Notes under the pieces: generated by a model
What the model was told of the DNA's origin: nothing
Databases searched by the model: none
The model's input: the letters and a program-made list of their open reading frames with translations, nothing else
Position numbers and translations under genes: made by a program
Shown: in pieces, positions 23,972-36,357 of the stretch
How positions within the stretch are numbered: position 1 is the first letter of the stretch
Layout: each line of letters starts with the position of its first letter
From: Selaginella tamariscina
Taxonomy: Eukaryota > Streptophyta > Lycopodiopsida > Selaginellales > Selaginellaceae
Assembly (NCBI GenBank): GCA_003024785.1
Contig: PUQB01000218.1
Span: forward strand, 186,001-250,000
Direction: 5' to 3'
DNA: 64,000 nucleotides

Positions 23972-26900
23972 TAGAGAAAATCATGAACAAGAAATAAGTA
24001 CAAAAGAAACTTAAAATCTCTCTCTCATATATATACATAATCATGAGCAAGAAATAAAGGAAACAAGTACAAATAAATTATTATGGCATAATAGTTTTGT
24101 ATACAGATTAATAGCGCTGAACATAAATATATATACGTTAATGTGTATATATATAGGTTATATTCATGATAACGTGTATGATAAAACAAGAACACACACA
24201 GGCATATATACAAATATAAATATGGAATGTAAACATCCATAACTACATAGCTTTTGCGCGTGTGTATACTAGTAAGTCTACTTTTAATAATATGATATAA
24301 AATACCTTTTTAGCAGCAACTTTTGCTTCATTCTCACTATCTATCTCTGTTTCCTTCTGAGACAACATGGATGAGTACGTCGTCATGTTTTTACTTCGTA
24401 TTGTCTTCATAAGCCTCCGAAGTGTCCATGCAGATACAGTCTATAAATAAAAGCAAATAGATAAACTACAAACATGCATCTATGTGTGTACGTACGTATG
24501 TATGTGCTTATGTGTATGTGTTTATATAGTTAGAGAACTTACTTGTGATGTTAATTGTTGGAGTTTATTTTGTTCAATAGGCTCAGGGCTTCGAGTAATA
24601 ACAGGTACAGGTGTCGCAGGCTTCTTCTTATTTGGAGTAAACGGGGACTTAACAGCCGTAAACTGTGATTTCACAAAGCTCTTAGAAGGCTTGAAGCCTT
24701 GCACCGGGTTTTCCACGTCACCACCTTGAATATTCCATTGTGACGAACCAGGACTCTCCGTTTCCTACACACACACACTAGTTAATAATCTCTCTCTCTA
24801 TGTGTGTGTGTGCGCCAAGATAACAAATTCGTTTACTTTGCACACACACACAAACAACTAGCTGCTACGTACACATGGAGCAACACACACATATAGCATA
24901 AATGCTTGACATTATACATGCACAATTACCATTAACACCTGCTACATGCATAGAGAGAGAGAGCCCGTACATCCATACACAACATTCATGTATAGCCACC
25001 TTGCACTCAAATATATTTTGTTAGTGCATGAAGCTTAGCATCCAATATGCCAACACACACAAACACATACGGAAAGAAATGCATATGTAATATCGAAGTA
25101 TATATAATCTACAGATAGACTACTGGGCTAACCTGAAGAGTTCGTCTACATAATATAGTAAATCATATGAAATATGTATATATGCATAACCAAACTTCCA
25201 AATGCTGAAAGAACAATAACATGAATATACACACATACATACATATGTGTGTGTGTGCTTTACAGCAATGCGCACAGAAAATCTCTCTCTCTCTCTGACA
25301 CACACACACACACATACACACCTATGCGTGTCTAGACTTACTAAGGCTGCTGGAGCAGATCTGCTTTTCAGTGGATTCGTAACGGGTTGCAAACAACCAT
25401 GTGTAGGAGGGGCAGATAGAGTCTCCAACAAGTACTGGCTAAAAAGGCAATCCTGTATTCTCTCAAAATACGCCGATCTATGAAAGCTATTCGCTGACAC
25501 CTTGAGTATAAGCACCTTAAGCATCCAGGATACCGAGGCTGTGAACAAACACCATAGAACCTACAAATATAAATAAATAAATAGCATACTATGCATTTTA
25601 TAAGTATCTAATAACTACATTATTGATTAAAAGGTGTATATATTTGTTTAATAGATATTATAATATATACACACCTTAGTGACAATCTTAACAGTCTTGG
25701 TGTCGTCATGATTGCTAAAGATTATTTCCCAGACACTGAGTGTTAAGGCAATCCATATACAGTTTTTAACAGCTTTACGTAAACCATATACGAAATAAAG
25801 TACTCGCTTCCTCAGTAGAAATCTCCTCTCTATCAATGCTACAAAAAGCTTTGACAAAAAGACAAAACTCCGTCAATACATATAACATACCAATATAACA
25901 TACATACATATATGTATATATACATAACACTACAGTACCTTAACTAACCAGCTTGCAATGAGGCGGCCAGAAATAACAACAAGGGTGAGAGCTTGCCAAC
26001 GCCAAAGGTTTAATTCAAGCCATGAAACGTTTTTTACTTGTTTAATCTTCACTGAGCAAACTAGCAATGCAACTAATAGGAAAAGACAAACCCACTGTAT
26101 ACATAAACTAGTTAGTGCATGCCAGGTGTGTGTGTGTGTGTGTTATAAAGCATTATAATAGTCAAAATTCAGTAGTTATCATATACATACAAACAAAAGT
26201 TCAAATTACTACATAATGCAGAAGCGTATAAAAGCAGACAAATAGTACTATTATACACGTTATTATAAAGATAATAAAGCACATTATTATATGTTATTAT
26301 CTATTATTAATGAGTACCTGTATCCAGTACAACCAGGCACTCTCTCCTTTGTTAAAATGCTTATCCTCCGGAATGGAGTCATCATCCAACGGATCCTGTT
26401 CTTCCTCAAGGTTGAGCGACTTACCAGAAGCAGCCGGTGTCTTAGGGGGTGAATTAATACTAGGATTAGTATTAATCCTGTCTTCATCAAATTTCCTGCT
26501 CTTCAATGTAGAGGTTATCTGGTTCCTAATTGCTGGCGTCATTGGTGGTGGATCTAATAAACGTGTCCTTGATCGCCCAAAGTTTGATTTTGGTGCTATC
26601 CTTCTCATCAATGGTGGCGTTGTTGGACCACTACTGTTTAACACAACCATTATATAAATAAATAAATAAATAACATACACATAATTAAAATTGTTAAGCT
26701 ATTAGTATATATATACATTACTAAGGCAAACTACAATTTATTATAGCTACTACAACAGTATTGATATACCATTAACTAACTATATCACTAAATAAACTCG
26801 TACATATTATCCACACACACTGGAGTCTGGTGGGTAAAAAATACATTTTACTGTGTCAATAGATTGATTAAACTACAGTTCCTGTTAGTTTTATGATAAA

Positions 26901-28319
26901 TAATTAGTAATGTACTTATAAATTAATTAATATAAGCACTTAGTTCCTATGACTGTTGTATTATACAACATATTACAACAATACGTATTACATATAATGC
27001 TTAATAGTTTAATTCTGTGTTATTCATATATAGATAATAATGGTACAATATAATCACAAAATTAATACAATATATATAGACACACAGACACACACACACA
27101 TATATATATTGAATCACTATCAATAGATTATTGCTTATCCAAGTCTATTTAGAAAATAAATATTATAGTACAAAATCAGTTGATGATAGTTCCAAAGAGA
27201 GGGAGAGAGATCGTAGAGCAATGATTCATGTATACTTTACCTATCAGAATCACTATCGTCCCCAGAACTCTCGACGGGTGGGGTTTTCCCATTGTCAGTC
27301 GTAGTAAGCTCTGGTGTGTGCGGAACAGGTACAGTCACAGTAATCAAAGACGGCCTTCGAGACCTGTACATCATGTATGTGTGTATATGTACAAATACAC
27401 ATAATGTGCATATTTATAGCCATATATGTATATACACATATTGCATGTAAATAGATACCTGTAATCAACCCTTGCAGAAACCGGCATTTGTGTAGACCCT
27501 TCTGATGATGAAACCGACATAAAAGCTGCCTTTGGAGCTGAGACCTGTTCTTCTACCTAACAAATACATAATAGATACACATACACATATATTGTTATAT
27601 ATAACAATGTATTTTGTTATATACAAAACTATAACCGTTTGTTATACCTGTCTGCTCTGAGCCAGGGCCGATGCCAAAGTTCGTTTAGGAGTTGATTTGT
27701 GTGCATCCACCTGAATTGTAATAGAAAAACAAATAATATACTTCATAACATAATGATACTTATATATAAGTTCATGAAACTAGTATATCAATAGAATATG
27801 CCTGTATACAGATGAGATCCTAAATGTTTTAAGTCACATCACACACACACACACACACGTGTATAAGTACATATTCATACCGACATAAAAATACCCTCAG
27901 TTTGGGGTGTCACTTCAGCTGGAAGGTCTTGAGGTTCATCACTCTGAAGAACTTTCAGCTTGTTAATCTAGTGTGTGTGTGTTAAATCATAAATCATGCA
28001 TACACACATCTCTCAGTGCATGTTAATCTAAACAACATCGAGTTTGTCGTATGTTTATAAATTAACAGGATATAGATATATATGTACACTGTTTGTTAGT
28101 ATAGCAATGCATACACTACCCCCCCCCCCCCCCCAACGCGCGTACTGGCTCGTTTTGAGCTGCAGTTGATTGAAGAACTTCAATGTCTTGACATCTACGA
28201 GGTGTAACGTTATCATGCTCACTATCTTCATTATCCTCTTCGTCTTCTTCAATGATAACCTCGCTAATCAGAGTGTCGATATCATCTCCGTGCGTGCGTG
28301 GTCTCCTTGGAGTTCCCAT
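21843..28319 (-). CDS. MSL10: Mechanosensitive ion channel of the MscS-like (MSL) family, plant group II
   Basis: MSL proteins are membrane-tension-gated channels; the MSL4-10 group acts mainly at the plasma membrane. I assembled 16 exons with GT-AG borders: 28319-28146, 27967-27881, 27710-27648, 27556-27459, 27363-27241, 26633-26318, 26094-25939, 25848-25675, 25560-25342, 24764-24543, 24440-24306, 23686-23444, 23351-23136, 23029-22998, 22826-22550, 21983-21843. They total 2676 bp, exactly 891 codons plus stop with no break. The order is an acidic, Ser/Pro-rich N-tail; TM helices in exons 6-9 (FLLVALLVC, LTLVVISGRLIASWLV, LRKRVLYFVYGLRK); a charged loop; an EF-hand-like segment (exon 12); then the MscS pore and beta domain (HPYDVGDRICVDG, NEKVYFPNSVLATKPISN). 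MSL10 is the best-known member; MSL9 or another paralogue is possible. Confidence 0.95.
28120..28134. repeat. Poly-C/poly-G run just inside MSL intron 1
   Basis: About 15-16 consecutive C on the plus strand, so G on the transcript, starting 11 nt after the intron 1 donor GTACGCGCG. It could form a G-quadruplex next to the splice donor. The exact length is unreliable because of the homopolymer. Confidence 0.7.
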
Positions 28320-28875
28320 GGTGCGTAAGTGTGCGTGTGTATATGTGTGCGCGTCCTGCTACAACATGCTTCAAAGTGTTGAGTGTCATTTGATTACCTT
28401 TCATGATTTATTTGCCGTCTTCATTTCCCGGGCTATGAAAGGTCAAGCGTCCCTCGCTGACGTGGCATTATAAGACTTCAAAACAAGGTACATACCTGTG
28501 CCTCCAAAGCCAAAATAACAATATTAATAAAACAAATAATCAATTACAAGCAGTTAATTGCATGGTCAACTTGGTGATGGTCAACTATTAATAAAATAAT
28601 AATAAAGTTAAATTTTAAAATAAGGAGAAGAGTTAGATTAGATACAAACAATTAAAATAATAATAAAAGTTAGATTTAGTCAGCTGACGTAAGCTAGATT
28701 ATATGCTGACGTGCAAACTAACCGATAAAAGAAGATTAAGTTAATCCAACAAAGGAACAAAAGACATAACTGCCAAGAAAAGCAGTTTTTACTTTCTTAT
28801 ATACGTTATTACATCAAACTTTACCAGAATATAAACGTGTACTTGTGCGTATGTATGCAAGCACGGACACACACG

Positions 28876-28918
<43 letters not shown>

Positions 28919-28966
28919 AATGAGTGGTTTACAATATTAAGTCAAGAAAAAGGAACATAAAACCCT

Positions 28967-29473
28967 CTATGAAATAACTCGCTTTGCCGTGCTGATGTAG
29001 AGTACTGCCATAAAAAAAAAAAAAGCCCATATAAACTGTATGTGTATAATATATATGATGCATACATGGATAAACGTCCACATGTAGTTTATAAATGCTA
29101 TATATCAGAAGATTATAAATGCTCAATTGGCAGTACAAACATTGTTAGTGTACATCCATACAGAAACTTAGATATGACACAATAATGAGTATACCATTGT
29201 TTCCACGGATGAAGGCATCGCCATACTTGTTCTTGAGCTGCCCATTGACGTATTCCTCAGTCTGCTCCATGGCAATGTTCATATATCCATCAAGGCAAGC
29301 AAGAATCCCTGACAGACAGAGCAACATTGAAGAGACAGAGGGGGAGAGGGAGAGACAGAGAGAGTACCGCGGTAATCGACGCCGGAATTGAGCTTAACAA
29401 CAACAGGGCGGCCTTTGATCGAACGCAGGAAGTCAGTGGGCGTCTTTGCGGAGCCAGCGCCGATTCCACTCAT
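28967..29473 (-). CDS. LSM6: LSM6, Sm-like RNA-binding protein (U6 snRNP and mRNA-decay ring)
   Basis: LSM6 is a subunit of the LSM2-8 ring that binds U6 snRNA and the cytoplasmic LSM1-7 ring that promotes decapping. Three exons, 29473-29368, 29308-29195 and 29004-28967, give 85 codons plus stop in frame. Sm motif 1 is visible as FLRSIKGRPVVVKLNSGVDY followed by CLDGYMNIAMEQTEE, and Sm motif 2 as KYGDAFIRGNNVLYIST. The length fits the family (about 80-90 residues). The C-terminal tail ends KRVIS, slightly shorter than the usual plant tail. A GA microsatellite (28880-28916) lies just downstream. Confidence 0.95.
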
Positions 29474-29504
29474 TTTCTTCTTCCTGAACCCTAATGGCAG
29501 TAAC

Positions 29505-29530
29505 CCTAGATTAGGGTTAGGGTTTAAGAG
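29505..29530 (-). promoter_or_regulatory. Telo-box in the LSM6 promoter
   Basis: Tandem AAACCCTAA units (plus strand TTAGGGTTAGGGTTTAAG), preceded by another AACCCTA at 29500, lie 30-60 bp upstream of the LSM6 start codon. Telo-boxes near the start site are common in plant genes for ribosome, RNA-processing and growth functions. Confidence 0.7.
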
Positions 29531-29554
29531 AAGGGCCGTCGGGCGCAACTGCAA

Positions 29555-30960
29555 TCGACAAGGAAAGGCATTTCTTTGTGCAGTGGAAGGATTTCGAGCA
29601 CTGTCTGGAACTTTGGCGGACCAGAGGAAGTGGCTGCTTATCACCCGTTTCAAGCGTATGCCTTGGCCGATGCAGCAGCAGCGCAGGGCTGCGCCGATAT
29701 GATCGATCTCACGGAACTAGAGGCTAGTAATGGTTTTTTTAGTCGCTTAGCGGAGGCAATAGAATTCGACAGCGGCAGAAGTGAAACGCCGCAGGGCGGT
29801 ATGACGCAAGTGCTGAGGATGTTACGAAGCTCGCAGTCCCAGGAACCAGACGTTATTTGGTTCATCGACGAGGCTGGACTCTTGAATGAGATCACAAGGC
29901 CGTCTAACATCAGGGCTTTGCTGAGTGGATTGAGGGCGTGCAAGGAGCAGAGCAGGACTCGGGGCACGGTTAGTTTCTCGCTGGTGGACACAAATGCTTC
30001 TTGCTAGTCCAAGACAAGCCACAGAACCATCTCGTGGGCAATCCTTTGCCAGCCGGTCTTGCGATGTCTCGTCTCAGCATGGCGACGAAGAGAGACGAAG
30101 ACTACCTCCGAGAAGAAACATTTTGACGATGCTCCAGGATTATGGGTTCGAACGTGGTGTAAGCTTTCGCATGAAAGATGGTGAAGTCCCTGAGAACAAT
30201 CGAGCCTTGCACAAGTTAGCCGCGATCTAACATGTGGCTACAAGGGCTTGTGGGCTCCTGCTGCGAGTATCTACAGAGCAACAGTATCTCTCGTTGGCGA
30301 GATGGAAACAGGACGTAGGGAATGGCTCTGTTGCAAAATGTCTTGAATTATTCAAGGATCGTCTCCAACATCCCGACGTATTCAGAGCAACTGAAGCAGT
30401 TCATATTGGATTGTGTTTCGTCTCCAAGCGCTGGAGTTGCATATTCGGACAGAGACTGGGATTTGCTGCTGCCTGCGATCAACGATGGCGTGCTGGCAGT
30501 CGCTGTTTCCATCAGCTCGGGCATTCTGCTGGCTGCCACATTGTAATCAGGCGTACACTCAAGAGGTGCCTGTTGCTGACACGTTTGAAGATGCAGTGAG
30601 GGCTTCCTTTATGTATATGATACATAAAGCCGCAACGTCTCTCGATGTATATCTGGCAATCAGAGTTCTTCTTCGCAAATGCAAGTACACGATTGTGGTG
30701 GAATGCAAGAAGAGGGAGAGAAAAGTACAGGCTACTTATTGCAGGTTGCGAAATGAACTACGTCTATTTGGTGGTTGGTAGAGATGATGAGGCTAAGAGT
30801 GTGATTGAGAGTGAGAGCAGGAAATACGATCAAGTCAAGTGCTGGTTTGTGGAGTACCTTGAAGAAGACAAGGAGCAGCGACTGGGTGTACCTTCAACCT
30901 ATCCCCAGTTCAAGTTCGCAATAACAAGTGGGAGAACATGCTCTACGAGAATTTAGATAG
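29555..30960 (+). pseudogene. Unrecognised gene, degraded; left copy of an inverted duplication
   Basis: The longest open piece (29576-30007, 143 codons) has amphipathic, coding-like composition and a Walker-B-like strand, DVIWFIDEAGLL, followed by an SNIRALLSGLRAC helix. That pattern suggests a P-loop ATPase, but I see no convincing Walker A and do not recognise the family. Downstream, coding-like pieces continue in changing frames: HKLAAI near 30220, LILDC-type VSSPSAGVAYSDRDWDLLLP near 30430, and VGRDDEAKSVIESESRKYDQ near 30800. The segment from about 30150 to 30960 is repeated in reverse orientation at 39740-40810. Frameshifts and stops in both copies suggest two decayed copies, unless introns have been missed. 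Confidence 0.5.
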
Positions 30961-31019
30961 GAAGACAAAGCATTGGGGCCTACAGAGTTAATCGTTATTT
31001 ACACACAAATCCTCCACTA

Positions 31020-31240
31020 ATTATTTCAACCCTTCTGCTTGACATCTTGCATTCCAACCATGCATCTAGAACGATCATCCAAGTAGCCTTGATCATTTTG
31101 ACAGCATCCTGCAGTTTATTGGCTCGTCCAATCCAAGCATATCAATCATTGCTTTGAGGACATGGCCTCAAAGTATTCATTGCCTTTGTCAACCAGGCCA
31201 GCAACAGAAAGTCCTGGGGCAATGCACGCAGTGACGCAAG
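31020..31240 (-). pseudogene. Possible PPR-protein fragment
   Basis: The minus strand encodes AGLVDKGNEYFEAMSSK, which fits the pentatricopeptide pattern AGLVDEGxxYFxxM. After one frame change there is a segment AMIDMLGLD resembling the next PPR element of E-class proteins. Only one or two motifs are visible and the frame is broken, so this is a fragment at best. A chance match is possible. Confidence 0.35.
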
Positions 31241-31408
31241 GGGAGAGAAGCGATAAAAAGAAAACACTTACTAGATGGATGGAAGAAATGAGATCTTTGA
31301 ATGGCATGCGGCAGTGCTGGAAATCTCTCCAAATTCCCATCGCTACATTCTTTCGTGAGGCAAAAACTCTCGAAAGAATGTAGATGCATTGGGGATGTCT
31401 TCCAAAGT

Positions 31409-31690
31409 CTCACCCATGACCCTTCTCATCCCTTTGTACAAAGGGATAATTGTTGTTAACGGACTGTTGATAGACCCGCACATTGTTATCGGTGCAGGGG
31501 GCTGCCTTGGATGGAACTCTTACAAATCCAGATAGGCGGATTAAGAATCATGTTGTGCGATCAGACCTTGCAAACAATGCAGAGCCATAGCACCTAATAT
31601 AACTCAACTTATTGAGGATTTTTTTGTAGTCAAGAAGCTTCTATAAAAGCATGCAGAGCAGTTCTTGTTGCAATTCCAGAGTGAACAGAC
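31409..31690 (-). pseudogene. Truncated copy of HSP21 exon 1 and promoter
   Basis: On the minus strand this matches the HSP21 gene at 38850-39190. It has the upstream block CATGCTTTTATAG followed by AAGCTTCTTGACTACA, the start codon (31587-31585) in GCTATGGCTCTGCA, then GTCTGATCGCA, TTTGTAAGAGTTCCATCCAA, CAACAGTCCGTTAACAACAA and GGGTGAG at the intron donor. Several internal deletions remove about half the exon and destroy the frame. Exon 2 is missing. Because the intron donor is kept, the copy arose at the DNA level rather than by reverse transcription. Its promoter keeps a better heat-shock element (AGAAGCTTCTTGAC) than the intact gene. Confidence 0.85.
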
Positions 31691-31734
31691 TATCACGGAA
31701 AGTAAATCTATACCGACTAATCCCGATGGCGGAA

Positions 31735-32960
31735 CTAAACTAAAGAAACTTCCCTGAATACGTGGGCAGTCATCTCGCTTGTTAGATGTGCCCCTCTACA
31801 TGCCCTCGAACGTAGTGAGGTATGTTTGTTGCATCCATGAAACATTGGATTACGCGTGGTTGCGAGGCTGCATTGGTTTTGACACCATCCAACCTTGCTC
31901 CTAAATCTTGAACAAGTTGGAAGCCACACAACTTCTTTCCCGCTTGTGAGCGCCATATACTCTGTTTGGGCCAAAGAGAGTGACGACGGTTCCACAAAGT
32001 GAGAGATAAACCATGTGGTTAACATGCAATCTTTGTTGGTGGCCCAATTGCCAGGATATAGTAGAGCATAGTTCGGCCCCCGAGATACCGCTAGGTAGCC
32101 TTCCAATGACTTACTGGGGTGGTGGCTGAGAGCAATAATGGCAAAGCAAATGTCCGGACACATGGGTTGTGAAAGGGTGAGAACAATGAGATGGCACTTT
32201 GAACCGTTGGTGTACGTACAGGCTTGTGGTTGGACGTCCCAAAGTGTGACAACGTATGATTACTAATGAAGCCTCGTTATGGTACCGTCACACTCCAAAG
32301 AAGGTGTTAACTTTACTAAGGTCCTTCAACTTGAATCGTTGATTTAAAAGCATCAATAGTGTCTTGGTTCTCCCCGTGATCGATAGAGAGCGATGACAAC
32401 TATGTTGGTGCCGACATCTTGAATGTAAATGCTGGAGTCAGCCGCCGATCGATAAAAGCCTTCATAGTAGAGAGAGCGCCATCGAATTTCTGGTACTAAA
32501 CGTGAGACGCTTGCTTAAGGTCATTAAGTGCTTTGTTGAGCTGCCATGCACAGTGAGGGTCACCAGAGCCGGAGAAGCCATCAGGAATGCGCATATATAT
32601 CTCTTCATGGAGAAACATCGTCTTTACGTCCATTTGGTGAACTTACCATTGTCAAGGTTAATCTTGACTATAAAGGAAAACGTTTCTCGATAATTGAAGC
32701 CATGAAATTGAGTAAGCTTTGAAGGTGGAAGGATCAATGATGTGTTGGATACCCACGGGTCGTCAATGAGAGATGTTACACTTGGTGAAGGTTCCATTTT
32801 GGTTGACAAAATCCATCTCGTCGTCATTGTGATGCATTTGAGCTAGTAGTGGCATCATGAAAAGTGAGAGGAACAATGTCAACTTCATCCGAGGAGTCAA
32901 TGCAATCTTCAATAACTTTCTTCTGAATTGTCTGGAGATGGGAATAGTATTAAGCATGCC
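31735..32960 (-). mobile_element. Decayed Ty1/copia pol fragment (reverse transcriptase to RNase H)
   Basis: Reading on the minus strand from 32960 to 31735, the order is SIxWLQLSRNVFLYS-like sequence, HQMDVKTMFLHEEIYMRIPD (the copia RT block around MDVKNAFLHG), LNKALNDLKQA, then RPDI-like CPDICFAIIALSHH, SLAQTEYMALTSGKEVVWL (RNase H block) and PMFHGCNKHTSLR. These are the canonical copia motifs in the right order. Numerous stops and frameshifts, and no flanking LTRs next to it, mark it as an old fragment. Confidence 0.85.
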
Positions 32961-33360
32961 GCAAAGTCAACGAGGAAGAGGTAAATGCATGAAAACATTA
33001 GACTATGTATAATACAACATGATTGTAGTTTACACGTAGTAATACAATATTCTACACACGCCATAAGGTAAAACATCATATGAATCTATTGATGGGCATA
33101 TGGAAGTCCTCTAATAACTAACTCACTTCGGACAGGTACGAATGTGTGTAGAGTGTTGCAAACTATTATACCTCAATGCGATCCTATGTAAATAAACAAT
33201 ATACAACGTGGAGAGTAACTCAGAAATAGAGTATCTCCTCTCATTCGTAGTAGAGAGTTGTATTATGTATGTAACATTATATACACTCGATGCAACATGG
33301 TATACGTTACCGCCTCTAAAAGCATACACATAGATATACGAATAATACCTCACCATGCTT
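32961..33360. other. Intergenic, no recognisable gene
   Basis: Mixed-composition sequence between the copia fragment and the exon-like segments upstream; nothing supported. Confidence 0.4.
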
Positions 33361-34395
33361 AATCCCGGAGGTCAGCATCGGTACAGAAATAAAACCAACA
33401 CCTCTGCCAGTAGCAGGTTTCTTCTCCGCTGTTGGACATGTTGCTGCTGGCCGCAACGTCACTCTCAAATAGCTGATTCCTAATCCTTTGCCCGTTGGAT
33501 CTCCAGAACCCGTTATCTATGCCGTTCCTTCCCTGCATATTAACAGATCATGTATATACAATGTGTCCTTAAGTTAATGCATTAATATACATTCACACAC
33601 ATACACACGCACACGCACACACCTGTATTGATGCAGCGACAAAGTTGGAGCTGGTAAGCTGTAATTCCCGCTCAATTGTAGCAGCAGCAGCAACGCATGC
33701 TGCTTCGCCTGAACCTCCGGGATTTGTAGATGCTGCTGATACGCACGTACCTAAAAAAACATGTCATCTATGTATGCACTCATAACTAAAAACAATTATG
33801 TTTGTACCCAAAACATAGGCGAGTTCAAATGTGGCCTTACACACACACACACACACATCTATATAAATGCAACTAAGCGTGCATGTATGCTTCAAATGTG
33901 CGTATATAAATGCAACTAAGTGTGCATAGACAGATAGATACAGAATAATTTAAGCAGTGTATGTATGTATACGAATATAAACAGATGGCGTGTATTATAT
34001 AAGTAATGGAGAAAAAACAAAACTCACATGTTCAGGGGTTCTAATCTCCGATAAAATTTCTCTCATAACCCACCACATTTCTCCATGTGCGTACATCATG
34101 AAGTTTGTATAATAAGTACCTGAAGATCTGCATACTGTTTAAAGCGTTTCCCGATAAACCCATCGTTAAGCAAAGTAAAATACCATTAACTCTTCAGCAT
34201 CGTCGCTTCTCCACGCTTCCTAGAACAGGACCATAATGGTTAAACTCGAAATGTACATTGAAATGTGAATTGAATGAATTTCTTACCTTTGCAGAGACGC
34301 CTTCCGCCACCACGTTTGACGTTTCTTCGATGTCACGTGTTTGCCAACGTGTTTTGCAAATATTAACAAACGTCCACAAAAACATGCAAACCATT
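33361..34395 (-). pseudogene. Remnant exons of an unrecognised multi-exon gene
   Basis: Several minus-strand segments look like exons. A 67-codon opening stretch (34394-34194) ends at a possible donor. A segment near 34115-34027 reads TNFMMYAHGEMWWVMREILS, then IRTPEH at a GTGAG donor. A segment near 33751-33622 continues in phase as VRAYQQHLQIPEVQAKQHAL ending at a GTGTG donor. A last segment near 33532-33362 has TGSGDPTGKGLGISYLRVTL after an early stop. The joins are partly phase-consistent but the last exon has an in-frame stop. I do not recognise the protein. Confidence 0.4.
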
Positions 34396-34419
34396 ATCTG
34401 ATAACACTAGCCCGGCCCC

Positions 34420-36230
34420 TGACTTTATAATATGCACATGTGATCTGAGTTCCACGGTATAATTCATCATCTGCATCATCCACCACCGATAACCGTGCGT
34501 GTGCATGAGTATAATATTAATAATTGAGTAAAATTAAATTTTAAGTAAATTTTTATAATTACAATGTTGTTTTAAAAAGTTTACTACCACGGGGGCCTGG
34601 CCGACGCCGTTCCGTGGCCATCGCATATTTTAAAATCATCTTAAACACTTTAATGAAACCTTTTTAATTAAGTAACTTTTTAATTATATTTATGCATTTT
34701 CCTTAAACTTTTATTATATTTTATAACAAATACACATAATCAAACATAAAAGATTTGTTATGATTCGCATTTTAAGTAAGTATAAATTTAAAGTTTAATA
34801 ATTAAATTTAAGATGTATTAAAACTAATGCCCTACTTTTACCACCGTCGGTAAAGCGATCGTTAGACAAATGTCATGTATAAATATAATACATATTAAAT
34901 AAATATTTTCATTAAATATATTTCACATTTTATATAAAAACATTAAAACATTTCAAATACATCATTAATATAATACATAATATTTTATCTACGCTTTAGT
35001 TAATGTATTTGAATATATTATTATTTATTATTTATGTATATTAATAAATATATTAACAAGATATATATATCAGTTTACAATACTATATCTATTAATGTAG
35101 TACATATATTATAATGTAATATTAATTTTATGGGAAAATTACATTTATACGTTTGAAATTTATCGATTTATATATATATTTCTAAAAGTTTTATATTTAC
35201 ATATATACTCTTGAAATTTCAATTTAAAATTTTATAAATTTCAAATTTGGTTTAAAATATAACCTTTTAAACATATATAATAGAATATAATATAATTTTT
35301 TTAAAAATATTTCATTTTTACTATGATAATTTTTTAACATTTAACATTTAATAAATTTCAATGATCTCATTTATAATATTTATGAATTGAAAATATATTT
35401 TTAATTAATATTACTATTTTAAAAGTCAAAATATTACATGCTTGAGCAACTTAAGACAATGAATTTAATAAGAACCGACTGATGTATAAATATAATACAT
35501 ATTAAATAAATATTTTCATTAAATATATTTCACATTTATATAAAAACATTAAAACATTTCAAATACATCATCAATATAATATAACATATTTATCTACATG
35601 TATTTGAATATATTTAATTTATTATTTAAGTATAATTAATAAAATATATTAACAAGATATTTATACCAGTTTACAACTATATCTATTAATGTAGTACATA
35701 TATATAATGTATATATATTAAAAATATTAGGGAAAATTACATTTATACTTTTGAAATTTATCATATTTACATATATACCTTTAGAAGTTTATATTTACAT
35801 ATATATATTTATGAAATTTCAATTTAAAACTTTAGAAATTTTAAAATTAAAATTTTTTAAAAATTTTAAAAAATAATAAAAATTTATATTTAATTTGTAT
35901 TTTTTATATTTAGGTTCAAAATACAACCTATTAAACATATATATGACAATACAATATAATTATTTTAAAAATTATTACATTTTTTATTATGATAATTTTT
36001 TGACATTTAACATTTAATAAATTTAATTATCTCATTTGCAATATATTATGAATTGAAAATATATTTTTAATTAATATTATTATTTTAAAAATCAAAATTT
36101 GATTAAATTTTTTCAAGAATATATATATAAATTTTAATTTAAAAGGGTATATATGTAAATATAAAACTTCTAAATATATATATATAATATATGATAAATT
36201 TAAAGAGTATAAATATAATTTTCCTTAATT
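34420..36230. repeat. Duplicated AT-rich segment of about 0.6 kb
   Basis: The interval 34874-35420 (beginning ATGTATAAATATAATACATA) is repeated at 35485-36110 in the same orientation with indels. Both copies share TTTCACATTT, TTAACAAGATAT and a run of short A/T-rich words. A third, partial copy lies at 37930-38175. The segment before 34874 is AT-rich and featureless. There is no coding potential. Confidence 0.8.
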
Positions 36231-36237
36231 TTATTAG

Positions 36238-36357
36238 GGAGGAGTGCATCAAACACTTCAGTCGCAAGAAAGACGGGTTAGCATACGCTGAGAGCATTGC
36301 ATCCCAAGGCTCTGTGTTTTTCAACAACTTGCAGTACTACCAACGCACAGCATACTA
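36238..36357 (+). other. Exon-like open segment with stop codon
   Basis: Immediately after TTATTAG the plus strand reads EECIKHFSRKKDGLAYAESI and then ASQGSVFFNNLQYYQRTAY before a TAA. The composition is strikingly unlike the AT-rich surroundings and looks like the last exon of a protein-coding gene. I do not recognise the protein, and no partner exon is evident upstream. Confidence 0.35.

Noticed and set aside
22115..25483. Numerous short ORFs on both strands between 21.6 and 25.5 kb
   Set aside because: They fall in MSL introns or in CA/GT/GA microsatellites, or are the antisense of MSL exons.
33361..33540. Cyclophilin-like look of GDPTGKG near 33500
   Set aside because: Only one short motif fits; the following residues do not match the family.
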